Positions 13,605 to 26,100 of a stretch of 64,000 bases of DNA are shown here, piece by piece. The stretch's first letter is position 1, and every line of letters starts with the position of its first letter. The stretch is taken from assembly GCA_947652115.1 (NCBI GenBank), contig OX393573.1, positions 960,138 to 1,024,137 on the forward strand. The letters run 5' to 3'. Made by a program: the position numbers and the translations under genes. This DNA is from Blastomussa wellsi. Lineage: Eukaryota > Cnidaria > Anthozoa > Scleractinia > Plerogyridae. Below the pieces are notes generated by a model, which searched no databases, was not told where the DNA came from, and saw only the letters and a list, made by a program, of their open reading frames with translations.

Positions 13605-15968
13605 ATGGCGTCGTTTCGATTGTCCGCAGTTTCACGACGAGTGATTTCAACACCGTTTTTGCAGCTAAGAACAATGACTAGTGGAGAAAAAGGAAGCGGA
13701 GTTGGAAAGGTATGTATCTGATTAACCTCCATGTATTTTATTCGCTTTATCAGTGTGACTTATAGAGTTGTAATTTTGCATCGCATAAACAGCAACAAGC
13801 GTTTCCACCCAGTATTAAGCTCATGACAAATATAAGACTGCTAGTAACACTTGTTCATAATACGTATCCTTTTCTATCTTTGAAGTTATCTCTGGCCTCA
13901 TTCAAACACGTGAAAATTTTCTGTGATTATATTCTGCACGTTCTAAACAAGCATTGTACTTGTACAAATGTACTTGTACAGATAAATTATGTGCACTATT
14001 TAGAGAAGTTGGTCCAATCAAGGGTTCATGACTGAGCATGACTCATACTAAACAGGCATGAACTTGAGTTGACTCTAGTTCGCTCAATTAAACATAGACC
14101 ATGTTTAAGTCATCACGATAAAGGAAAAGTCCTTTGCCAAAATGGCACAAGCTGTCCTCCTTCAGATGGCCTGTGGGTTTGATACAATCACAGATGTTCA
14201 AGTGCAAAAGTTACAAGTATACAATTTTATTTGCTTTTCAGGGGGGCGGGGGAGGTGGAGACATCAGGTAAATATAATTCATTTAGAAATAAGACTAATA
14301 TTCCCCTGCTTGCTCCTTATCAACATCCAAAGTAACTCTTTTTTTGAAAAGGAAAATTACAGTCTTTCCTGTAAAACCGTGAACACCAGAAATTTTTGTG
14401 GAATGTTATTGTGTTACAAAGAAAAAGCTAATCAGGTGTGAGAAAACTAAACCGCAAACAGCAACGGTCATTAGTTTGTGGTTTTGAGGTTTGTTCACGT
14501 GTCCTGAATTTTGCTGCGATTGGTCACCACACAATAAACATTCCAGAAATTTTTTCTGGTGTTCACGGTTTTACGGGCAAGACTAAATCCAGGAGTGGAT
14601 CTGTAGTCTGTACTGTGTGATCATCCAGGTGGGAGGGATTCTACCTGAAAAGAGCTGTTTTTGGTTACTGAGCCACCAGCAACAGCTCTTTTCAGAATCA
14701 CTCCCATCTAGATGAGCACACTGTATAAACTTGTTAATTTTACAAGGTTAAATTCTAATTTAATTGAGTTAACGACCAGGAGCAGGTTGCTCAGTGCATG
14801 GTGTGGTGTGAGTGTGTAGCAGTGTACATCATGGCATGTTAGCGTTTTGCTGGGATTGCATTATCTTTTGGTTCCAGGTCTTGTACATACACATTGCTTG
14901 TAGGGTCAGCAATAGTTTGGTTTGCATTATGCATGTATCTTTAAACATGCTTGTAGTCGTACTTTGCAATGTGTCCTGGCGAGTTGCATTGCATACAGAT
15001 TTTTCTGGGTTTTCTTCCCCTCCCTCCCCTCTCCTGATTAGAGTTACCATAGGGTAATGTCTCTTACTACTGCCACTGAACTTTCTGTTCAGGCTGATGG
15101 GTGCGTGGGTGCTGCAGTGGGTTATGGCGGATGGGGCTTGTGGCTGGGTTTTGTGTGTTGCAGATTTTGGGCTTCTACCGACCTGGGTTTGGGATTGGTA
15201 GCTCCAGGTCTCTGGGCACCCAACCTCCATCTACAACACAGACATTAACCTTGCTTTACACACTGACTGATTCTTTGGTCCCTACGTTTTATATCTAATT
15301 TATAAAATAAAAATCCTGTTAATATAACAATTCCAGGAGTGCTGGAGGGGCATTTGGAAAGATGCAACATGCTCATGAAGAACAGTTCTTTAGAAAGCGG
15401 GTGAGTACTTATGTCCAAATATCATTTTTTGTAAATCAGTGCTTTGCATTTTGTGTCAACTTCAGGGCAGCTAGGCTTTATTTCTGCCAGATGTGCTCAT
15501 TTCCCAAACAGCGCATGGTAATTGAGCCTACAGGGTGGTATCTTAAGGCACGATGTGGGTAAACTCAAATGTAATTAAGCTTAGTAGAGTATCAATGGGT
15601 GGATTATTGGGGCAACCTAACAGAATACTGGGGAGTAACCTGCAATGGACTAGCATCCCATCCAGGGGGGAGTAGAAATACTCCTAGCTGCTTCGTGCTA
15701 CAGAAACCAGAGTTAACGCCAGCACCTATGAACACGTTTGGCTTAAAAGGCGTTACTCTGGGGCATACAAGGTTAAAAAATAATGATTTAAATCTCTTGC
15801 CAAACACAGGAACAAGAGCAGCTGCAAGCCATGAAGGAACATCTGAAAGAACAGGTGGAACATCACCAGAAGGAGATAGAACACCACGAAGAAGCTATCC
15901 GTCGCCACCGCAAAGCAATGAAAGAACACAAGAAAGGAATGGATAAGTTGGATGAAGATTCTGACTGA
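13605..15968 (+). CDS. ATP5IF1: Mitochondrial ATP synthase inhibitor factor 1
   Basis: Binds F1-ATPase in the mitochondrial matrix and blocks ATP hydrolysis when the proton gradient falls. Four exons: 13605-13709, 14242-14267, 15337-15400, 15810-15968, joined in frame to 117 residues. The N-terminus (MASFRLSAVSRRVISTPF) is an Arg/Ser-rich, acid-free mitochondrial presequence. A Gly-rich linker leads into SAGGAFGKMQHAHEEQFF, the conserved inhibitory segment of the family (compare GAFGKRE in vertebrates). The last exon is a charged coiled coil rich in EHHQKEIEHHEEAIRRH heptads, ending DEDSD. Length matches animal IF1 proteins. The His-rich coil fits the known pH-dependent switching of this family. 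Introns 1 and 3 hold MITE and SINE copies. The gene is head-to-head with ORP1L. Confidence 0.93.
14361..14584. mobile_element. MITE with terminal inverted repeats
   Basis: The left end (AGTCTTTCCTGTAAAACCGT, continuing GAACACCAG) is repeated inverted at the right end (CTGGTGTTCACGGTTTTACG, ending GCAAGACT), and the inner bases also pair (CCAGAAATTTTT with GAAATTTTTTCTGG). There is no coding capacity. It lies in IF1 intron 2. Confidence 0.6.
14612..14722. repeat. Short palindromic MITE
   Basis: About 45-bp arms: CCTGAAAAGAGCTGTT on the left pairs with AACAGCTCTTTTCAG on the right, and the outer bases (TGTGTGATCATCCAGGTGGG) pair less perfectly with CCCATCTAGATGAGCACA. It sits 28 bp after the preceding MITE in IF1 intron 2. 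Confidence 0.55.
15590..15740 (+). mobile_element. SINE fragment in IF1 intron 3
   Basis: AACCTGCAATGGACTAGCAT, CCCATCCAGGGGGGAGTAGA and GCTACAGAAACCAGAGTTAA match the family. Confidence 0.65.
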
Positions 15969-16113
15969 GAGGAAAGCTACCTTGTTTTGCTTTGGTTTGT
16001 GTCTGGTTGAAGCCTGTTATTGCTCCAGTGATGTAATCTATAAAAAAAAATGCACTTTACAAACACTGCTGATGGGTGTCAAATGTTTTTTTCAAAATTT
16101 GATTGGAGTTTGA

Positions 16114-16119
16114 AATAAA
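16114..16119 (+). terminator. Poly(A) signal of IF1
   Basis: AATAAA lies about 145 bp after the IF1 stop codon. Confidence 0.6.
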
Positions 16120-17073
16120 ACAACAGCATTGAATTTCATCTGAGTTCTTTGAGTCTTGATTGGACAAGAGCAATGTGTTTGTTCCAGAGAAAATCCATAC
16201 CCCTGACATGCGAGGTTTTTTGGTTTGATCCCTCCCACCTGCCTCTGGAAATTTTAGCTTAGTTTCACACTTTCCGTGAAGAATTTTTACTTTTGAGACC
16301 CCCATCCCATTGTAATTAGTAAAGATTGATAATGGTACTTCCCTTGAAAACATTTGGCTCTTGAACCCCCCCCCCCCCCCCCCAATGAAGGGATGAACGT
16401 AAACCTGTAGGAAGTACCTGCAGACCACGTTGAGAAAGATGAAGGTTCACCTTCGGTTCACCTTTCACCAAAATTGCTTTCCACAAAAAATTGTGAGGAA
16501 GCAGCAGAAGCTATCTGGCCAATTTTAGTAAAATTCTACTGTATACTAATGCAAATGCCGCAATCCGATTGGCTGAGCTACTGCACACTATCAGCCTTCG
16601 GCCTCAACTATCACCTCATAGAAATCTTGAGCTAATAATCTAATTGTTAAATATGTTTTATGCAAAAATAGTCGACTCTTGTACATATTTCATAGCATGA
16701 ACCAAATCACAAGTGTATATTAATGCTGATAAATGGTGTCAAGGAAAGAATTAATTTCCGTCAATGCACACTCGAGCACCGGGTTAGTAAATGTTTAGGA
16801 ATTTTCAGTTTTACACTGTAGAGGCCCATTTTTGAGCTAAATGACAACACAAACCATAAAGGTATAACACATACCTCATTCGGTGGTATAAAAGATACAC
16901 TGTAATACTTGCAGATATTCCACTCACTTCATGTATATCAGTCTTAACTCTAATATTAACTCTAAACTGCAAAAATAGTCTTTTACATATATATAAAAGA
17001 AAGTTGTCAACATTTTTTTTGTTAGTAGTATATAACATTTGAGTTTCAATATTCTTTGATTTGAAATTTGACT
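16120..17073. other. Tail-to-tail intergenic stretch, IF1/AMN
   Basis: No gene seen. It holds a poly(C) run at about 16366-16383 and, at about 16555-16660, a fragment ending in AATCTAATTGTTAAATATG that resembles the repeats at 28.2 kb and 36.9 kb. Confidence 0.5.
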
Positions 17074-17079
17074 TTTATT
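17074..17079 (-). terminator. Poly(A) signal of AMN
   Basis: AATAAA on the minus strand (TTTATT on plus), 100 bp downstream of the AMN stop codon. Confidence 0.55.
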
Positions 17080-17178
17080 TTTGTCAATCAGTTACAAAAA
17101 AATAACACCTCACTCATAAAAACTATTTTTATGCAGCATTTCATCCTGCGCCAAATCTTCATTTAAATTTATCATCTA

Positions 17179-20100
17179 TTACTCTGCAACATTTGTTGAA
17201 CTTTCATACAGTGGGTTCTCCATCGACATCTTAAGAGAGAGAGATAGAGAAAAAATAATTATGGCAGGTTAGAGCTACAAAATAAAAACGTTTCAGCTAA
17301 AACAATCACCAGTCTGTCCCAAGAACACAACGCAGTATCCCGGCCAGGAGCCATGAACAACAATATGTAATAACTGCTATAAGAATCATCAGTTATGAGA
17401 GTCGATAGCACCAAATAGGCCTTTTGCAACAAACAGTCACACTATAAAATCCGCCATGGAGGGTAAGCTTATTATCATTTCCGCACTAGGAGATCCAAAG
17501 CAAAACAAAAGAAAAGTCTAGCTTGTCTGGCTGAAACAGGGCCGTACCTAGAATTTTTTGTCTGTGGGGGCAAACTCTGCACGCCTTCACTTCATACGAG
17601 AAATAGCACCGCAAAATCAAACACAATGTTAGAAAAAAAGAACATTTAGTTTTCCTGGCAGAGGTAACTGCCCCCTCTACCCCCGCTGTGTATGGCCCTG
17701 TGAAGTCACTTAGTTTGGATTTCCCAGTGCAGTAACAATAATAAGCCGAGCATGGCAGATTTTGTACCACATGACTGTTAAGTAAAGAAGTACCGGTAAG
17801 AACTTTTATTATTAACGGATCAAATTAAGCCTTATAGCCTGGGATAGTACCCAAACTAATTAGGGGAGACTGCTAAAAGCTAACTAATACTGATAGTAAA
17901 ACTATAAAAATTGTTGCAAAAGGCCTATTAATCACTAACCTGGCTTGGATCAACTTGATCAAACTGCTTCTCTTCTATGCTTCGAGCGTTTTTGGCTGTA
18001 GCTTGGTTATCATCTATTTCAGCAAGTTCCATATCATCTTCCATCATAACGAGCGGAAATGAGTTGCTCCTTATCCTACAACAGCAAGAATAATTGGCAA
18101 CTAAGTTATTTTGCAAATTATAAGAAAAACGTTTCTGTGCATGAAAAAGTAAGAAGCGAAAAAAGCTTGTTTATGAAAGTTGGCTGGTGCTTAAAGCAGT
18201 CAAAATATTGATGGCCTGGTAAGGAGGGTGTAAAACTTGTTTAACATAATGTACAATTTTTAAGTTAAAACAAATTTAATTTAACAATTTTTAACTTATT
18301 TATTTGTGATTAGTGGATAAACACCAAACTGGCATAACCATTTTGCCTTTTCTTGATTTCTAAAAGGAAAACAGGTCACAATTTAATCCTGTGCTAATGT
18401 GACTGTACAATCACTGAATACAGTTCTAAACAAGGCAGACATTATTTATTCTGTGCTTTGTGGAAGATGAGCATGTATTTTCTTTAAATTAGCCTTAGTA
18501 ACCTTATTTGTTTTTGTGTTGGTAATTCAAAATAAGTTTTACTCTTAAATGAGGTTGGTGAGGCTCAATTAAATACATACAAAAGAATTTCAAATTGGCA
18601 GATAATTTATGATGATTTATGCATAGGGTCTATGGCTGGCTGGAAGTTAGCATTGACTCATAGCATTTTGAATTCTCTGTTTTCGCTACTTGCTCATCTT
18701 ACCTTTGTGTGCGTCTGAAGATCAGGAATATCACAGCAACAATGAACAGAAAAAGAAGGGACAGTCCTGCAGATAATGGGACTATCAAGCTGTTCTTGGG
18801 CTTCCCTAAATGAAAATAAAATCAATCCCGTGATTAATTGATTTTTTTCAACAAGAACCAAACGATTATGACGTTCAACATTAAATTTAAAAATGGCAGC
18901 CCCCTCACAAAGTTATCACAATTGGGACTTTCACTTTGTTCATATATTTCACTATAACTTCACAACAAACACAATGAATGATGTAGTATAGAGCACCTGT
19001 TTTCTTTCCAGTAACAGCCTTGGAGCTTGAGCGTTTAACAACTTCAGTACCAATTACATTGAACGCTTTCTCTGAGGAAAAATGATAATGGCATAGATGA
19101 CAGAGATAAATCTTTACAAACTATTTGATTTCCCCCGATAAAGCCTACGTTTGAGACACTTTGAGTCTGTATGCAAGCAAAGGGCATTGTAAGGGATTAC
19201 TATAAAACCATTGGGCAGGGGTTTGGAGATACCTTGGGGAGGTTTCCCATATAAAAATTTGTTTGGTGTCAACCCAGGTTCTAATAAATTTTAAAATTAA
19301 TTAACTTTACCAGAAATCATCACTTCCTGCAAATGTTCAGCTGCAATTTGTGCCATTTTGCCTGAAAATAAGATTTTCAACTTAAATTATTCAATGCAAT
19401 CTTCATTAAAACTTGTGAAGTGGGAAACAACATTCCCTGGCTTTGACAACATCTACGATTTTCCCTGACCTTGAAAAACTAATTATTTTTTTCCTGATTT
19501 TTCCCTGACGAGGACAACCCTGAGTATCACTTAGCAGAAAACTAGATAATTTACTTACAGACTCTAGAGATATGAAATGGGCTAATTAATTGTCTTTCCG
19601 ACCATCACTCAGCCCACTAGAACTTGTTCATTCAGCTTGTGACTCTTTAAGTAAAGCCAGGGAGGCATAATTAATGGAAAGAGGTCAAGCCCTTGAGCCT
19701 TAAGGCGTAAACAAACGAGAGGAAACGAAATCTAGTATAGTTAGTGTCATACACTTTTATAGCTTATCTCCCATTCCCCATCTTGTTTTCTTGACATTCA
19801 TTTGTCAGTTTCAATGGTTAGCTTTTTTTGTAATATTAAAGCCTTTTGTCTTGGTTATTAAATTGTAACGTTTTTTCTCAGGTTGAATGAATTCTCTGAA
19901 CACGTCAAGGCTGTGCCTGATAAAATATTGGAAATATTACATTATACAGTAAATCCCAGTCACCCTTCCTGTGTTTTTTTTTAAGTCATTACATTTGTTG
20001 ATCAGATCCAACCAGGATTCAGTTCCTTCGAATTGTCCATTGGCCATTTCTAGACAGTGTTTATCTAATAATTTACATTAACCAACTTTCCTACCCTATA

Positions 20101-23100
20101 AATGCAGCTTTCCCTTATCACACAATGGTAGTATCGGTATTAATTCAAAAGGGAGACCCATCCATATTTTAATAAGCATGAATCAGGGCAATCTCAAATA
20201 CCATTTTCCTTATCAGTTAACACCACTTGGACAAAACCAGCCTCTGTCTTGGAAGTGGCAACAGTAACTCCTTCATATTCCTATACAAAAAGCCAATTAG
20301 GAAAATGTTAAACTATATATATTAAGCAGTATGCAATTTGTACAGCAAGTAAAAGTGTAGGAAGTAATGAACTGCAGGCAGTAAAATCGCCAGCTGCTAG
20401 ACGTACAAATTATTTACTAAAAATTCCCAACACCTGTCTGCTTGACGTTGTATTGATATCACAAGGAAAAATATGATCAGCTGATCACAGAATTTCAGCT
20501 GAATATCAAAATGTGACTTACTTTCTGAGAGATATTCAAGAGCAGAGCTCTGTAGTCATCCATTTTAAAATCTTTTCCTAGACTCAGTTTAAGTAAAGTG
20601 CCTAATAAGAGAAAAAATAATGTATAGATTGCAAATATTCTTGGCTAAATTTTACTTGACACAAAAACCAGAGTGTACTAAAATAATGATTTTACATAGG
20701 CAGCACTTGCAAATGCGAAAGCTCTTAGAGACAAACCATTCACAGATTGGAAAGTTTTTCTTTTAAATTAATACTTGTTTTCTCTTCCATAACTGATGAA
20801 TCATCTACCTGCCTCAACATATATTGTATAATTTGCAAAATATTTATTGTATACATAACTGTGTCACTGACTAAGTAATTTTGTGTTGTCAGTTGTATGG
20901 AGGGCTGTTTTTGGTGGCAATGCCTTTCTGTACACCAAGCTATAGAGCAATATAAGAAGCTGGAAACAGGGAGATGCATAAATTTTATCAAGTCACTGAT
21001 TAACTACAGTCAGAGCATATCTCATGGATTGGATTCGCTCCAACGAAAGGCTAACGCTCGAAACGTCAGCTCTCGAATCTCTTTACAGTGGCAAATTCAC
21101 ATTATCAACCCAGTTGATAAAACCAAATTATATTGTTATACTTTCCACCGACGCAGCACCACAGATTCTTCAGAAACTTACCCCCTCTATTCATATCTCA
21201 TGGAGTTTGCAATCAATAGGTGCTTGGTCAAAGTAAAAGCCTTGAGTGTGAAATTAGCTGAGCTAGGTTTCACTTGTCATCTTGGATACATGCATTATTG
21301 CATATATTGCGTTGCGTGTTCTAACTATTGTAAATGCAATATTGTGGAAACATTTACTTGAACCATAACTAACTGCACACATCACAACAGCTTCCCTCAG
21401 GTTTGAAAGGATCTGAGCATGTTGTCGGTTTACATTTCACATGACTACAGATGGTCTCTGCAAACTATTTAACAAAATAAAAAGTTACAAGTTGACAAAC
21501 ATTTGTTACAAAAGTTACAAGTTTTGCTGAACAAATTGTTGATATTAGTAATTATGTAGCACATGTTACTCTTTTGATGCATTCACAAAGGAAGTAAGTC
21601 ATGTACAAGTCAGCATATTTTGGTGAAATATTTTAAATGGAAAAAAAGACCCAAAGCCATTGCTCCTTTGCTACAACATGGTTCATACAGACCTGAGACC
21701 TTTTTTTCAAGGATTTGGCTTTCACTAAATTTGACATAATTAAAGGTGACTTCCAATCCTTACTGCACTGTTCCCGCTTACAATGTTCATAATGGCTCCC
21801 AAGGCAATATATCAAATAACAGCAAAGTTCTAACTATACCAGCAAATGCCATACGAACATAAAGCACTGTTCCATGCAATGTTTCAAGCTGAAAATTGTG
21901 TATAGCTGAGCTTTCAAAATATTCTGTGCACAAGAAAACGTTGTGTTAATGAAGCTTTATTTATTCAAGGAGCTTTTGATAAGATTCAAGGACTGCTGGA
22001 GAAAATTCAAGGTCTTTTCAAGGACTTCTGCAATTTTTCCAATTTTCAAGGACTTTTCAAGGGGTTGATGCTTTTTCAAGGACTCTTCAAGACTTGTGCG
22101 AACCATGTACATCTAAGAAATTTTAATTGAAATCTTGCTGAATTAATTAAGGCCTATTTTTGGAAACTTCTAATATAAATTGTGATAATTATAAATTGTA
22201 CCTTCCAGTAGCCACAAGCACAGCCACTCTGATGAGAACACGGAGTCGCTGTGATGTCAGCTGTTGAGCCTGTAAAGTTGAACTGCAAGCCGGCATCAAG
22301 CTCAATGACGAAAAGTGCGTTATCAAGACAAAAGAATGCAACTTCTTTGGCATGCTTTACACACCAGATGGGGTTAAGCCCAGCCCAGACAAAATCAAAG
22401 CCATCGAACAGCTGGAACCACCCAAAGACAAAAAAGAGCTACACACCTTCTTGGGGATGGCAACCTATATGAGCTCGTTTATCCCAAAGTTAGCTGATCA
22501 CACTGCGCCTTTAAGAGACCTCCTTAAGGAGAACGTTGACTTTGTATGGAATCCATCACACTCGAGAGCCTTTGAAAAAGTGAAGTCATTGATATGTTCT
22601 GCAACCACCTTGGCGTACTATGACAGAAAGGAACCAGTTGTTCTCCACGTTGATGCATCAATTAAGGGCCTTGGTGCAGCCTTATTCCAGAACAACAGAC
22701 CGATAGCATTTGCATCAAAAGCACTGACACCCGCCGAGACCCGCTATGCCAACATCGAACGAGAACTGTTAGCAGTAGTCTACGGATGTGAAAAATTCCA
22801 CTCCTACCTCTATGGAAGATCATTTGTGGTGAAAAGTGACCATCGCCCCCTAGAGCAAATCCACAAGAAGAATCTCATGCAAGCACCTCCACGCCTTCAA
22901 AGAATGCTGTTGCGTTTACAGCCTTATGACTGCGTCATCAAATACACCCCTGGAAGAGAAATGGTCACAGCCGACGCCCTATCACGTCTCTCACCAATGG
23001 ATAAATTTGAAGTACCAGAAATGAATGTAAAAGTTCATCACCTAATCAGAATCACCCCAGCTAAAATGCAAGAGTTCAAAGAGGAGACTGCAAAAGATGA

Positions 23101-26100
23101 AACCCTGCAGCTGTTATCCCGCCAAGTGACACAAGGCTGGCCAGACAGTGTGAAGAAAGTTGATCCCACAATAAATCCATACTGGGCGTTGCGAGATGAC
23201 ATCTCGGTAGAAGATGGATTAGTGCTTCTTGGAAGCCGAGTGATAGTTCCAGAATCCCTGAGAGGCAACATTCTTCAGCAAATCCATGGAGGACATCTCG
23301 GGATAGAAAAATGCAAGCTGCGAGCCAAATCGTGTGTTTATTGGCCAAACATTTACAATGAAATCGAAAACCTGGTCACCTCATGCAGTGTATGCCAGAA
23401 GTACCACAACTCCCAGCAGAAAGAACCTATGATATCGTCAGAGATCCCCTCAAGACCATGGAAAATTGTGAGCGCAGATCTGTTCTACGTTCAACAGTCG
23501 TGGTTTCTTCTAGTCGTCGACTACTATTCCAAATTCCCGTTCGTCAGGAAGCTCCACAACCTCACAGCTAGAGCCGTTGCTAAGGAGATGAAAACGCTGT
23601 TCGCAGAGAATGGAATTCCAAGAACATTACAATGCGATAATGGTACCCAATTTACTTCCGCAGAGTTCAAACAACTGGCAGACCAATACGGCTTTGAGAT
23701 TGTGACATCTTCCCCCCACTATCCACGTGGCCATGGATTTGTCGAACGGCAAGTCCAAACAGTTAAGAAGACCATTCTCAAATGCAAAGAAGCCAATGAA
23801 GACATAGATCTGGCCCTGCTAGCACTACGAACAACGCCACTAAGCTCAACTGTAGCGTCGCCAGCTGAACTCTTGAACAGTCGAATGTTCAAATCTACAC
23901 TCCCAGGAAAGATTTACCCGGCAAAAGACCAAGAAGAATTCAGGGAGTGGCTTAAGGCGAAACAGGACACCCAAAGCCGCTATTACAACAGGCACACCAA
24001 AGAACTTCCTGAACTACACAAGGGTCAAGCCATTTATCTACAAGACCCCGTGAGAAAAACATGGAACCCAGCCCGAGTTATAGATCAAGGAGAAATACCT
24101 CGTTCATATATTGTCGAAACGGAAACCGGAGCGCAACTCCAAAGAAACAGGATTCACCTCAGACCAAACAACGGGTCCATCAACCCAACAAACAACTCGT
24201 CAAACAGGACCCCACAAGGGAACACAACCACACCCAGAGTCCAAACGCCTCCCAACATTGATGTACAAAGCCCTGCCTCAGTAGAATCGGAACAGGGTCC
24301 AAGGAAATCTCGCTCAGGCCGTGAAATCCGACCACCGGAACGACTTAACTTGTGACTGCTATCTAATTAGACACTTGTGAGATATACGAATGGAAAACAG
24401 CCAATTGTGCCTCATTGATCGTTGTTTATACATGTCTATAGATAAGATGTTCAAGACCTGAATTGAGATCAGAATGACTATTTATTTATTTATTTATTTT
24501 TTTAATATAAACATTGCTTAACAGAAGGGGATGTTACATATCGCAATAGACCCCAAAGGACTGGCACTAATATGTAAATTATTCACCTGCACTTAATATG
24601 CACATCGGCACTTGGCACTTAGCACTTCGCACATGGACAACGGTTCGTACAGACATCGTTGTAAAGCAAGCAAGGATTAAAGATAAACAAGATTGAATCC
24701 GACTCTTTATTACACTGCCTGAACCACTGGAATAGAAACTGTTGAAACTTTTTGAACTTTGTACCTATCAAACAGAATATTACAATTACAATCAGTCATT
24801 GGTCTAAATGACCACCAGTTTTCTCTGGGTTCCTTAATCTAATATAACACGTCAGACACAAAACGTTAACTGCACATGCAGGCAGGCAAATAAATCATCT
24901 GAGCAAAAGACCAAAAATTCTCCATTTAGTGGGGTTCTGTATTTAGTTGGTTTATTGTCTGGTTTGGTTTTGTTTGTTTTGACTTTGAAATTTGTCAAAA
25001 GTTAAAAATAATTCAAGATGCTCGTTTCTGAATATGCATGCGGAAGAAAATTTAGTGGTAAACAATAAAGACAGTAGAGTGTCTTGTCTCAGAACTATCG
25101 GTCTGATAGTTGCCCCTTGCAAATTTGATGTTCTTAAAACTAGCATATTAGCCCTTGAAGCTCCACTTCAAATTTCCGTGGTGCAACTATAAGCCGATAG
25201 TTCCTCGAGAGAAACACTCTATTGTTTAGATAGTTCCCTGGCACTCTATTGTTCAAATATTGGTCATAATGGTGTTATAAGCTATAAACTGAACCAGCCA
25301 CATACCTTCCCAAAGAGTTTGACTTCTGCTACAGTGATAGGTAAGTCAGACTTCACTACAAAGGAGCTGTCCTGTAAAAGTTGACAGTATTTTTAATAAC
25401 CACAGCAAACTAATTTTATCAGTCAAAGCAAAATAATGAACTTGGCCAATATTTCATGAACTGGACCACTTTCAGGCTGGTGGTGAAATGGGAGGGACTT
25501 CATGAATTGCAAAAATAGCATAGGTGCACCTTACAGACAGCTAAATATTTTTTCATGTTGCAAATATTGTATAAAAGCGTATGTTTTTGGACACAACAGA
25601 ACATCTCCTAGGATTGGCAGGGAAAATTATATACAAACAATAATAACAATGGACCTAGCCCTAAAACAATAGGGCTTCGTGGTATCAAGACCCAATGGAA
25701 TTAGAGGTTCCGAAGAGCTTCATGACAACTGTTTGATTTACTTACCTGTGGAAAAATCACTGTGTCATGCACACATGGAATATTGTCTGCATGAAGGACT
25801 GAGACAGAATTTTCTGTTAATGCCCGCTTATCGAGCGTAACCTCCTGCCAGTTATATGGATTGTACCAGTTTTGAACCAAGGCCACAAACTGAATGTCTC
25901 CAGGATCTAGAAAACACATTAAATTCTATGATTTTCTAGACCTGGAAAATGAAATTCTAAATTCCATTACTTAATACAGGATTGCCTGTACGAACCCTGT
26001 AAACTACCATATGACTGTACCCTCAAAGAAATTAAGGAGAAGAACCAACAACAAACTAACAAGCCAGGGATTGATTCATTTCTGCACTCTTAGTTCATTC

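Larger units (their letters stand above)
22262..24714 (+). mobile_element. 5'-truncated Ty3/Gypsy LTR retrotransposon
   Basis: Antisense to AMN and inserted in an AMN coding exon. It begins abruptly inside reverse transcriptase and has no gag, no protease and no 5' LTR. It continues through RNase H and integrase and ends with a polypurine tract (AGAAGGGGA, about 24523-24531) and a single 183-bp LTR. The right junction (LTR end at 24714, AMN exon from 24715) is sharp. The left junction falls within about 22262-22268. No target-site duplication is recognisable, as expected for a truncated copy. Confidence 0.88.

Noticed and set aside
14829..15298. Long frames on both strands between IF1 exons 2 and 3
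   Set aside because: They fall in a GT-rich intron, have no splice context or family features, and the IF1 exons on either side join perfectly.
21024..21236. 70-codon frame starting MDWIRSNERLTLETSALESL
   Set aside because: It is the translated repeat tail; the same blocks recur at 52.7 kb and 56.7 kb without a conserved frame.
22269..22280. Acceptor-like TTTACAG at the edge of the Gypsy element, as a start for an AMN exon
   Set aside because: It lies in element sequence, and the resulting frame (AQQLTSQR) does not match AMN, whereas the other frame gives SGCACG. An exon cut by the insertion explains both sides better.
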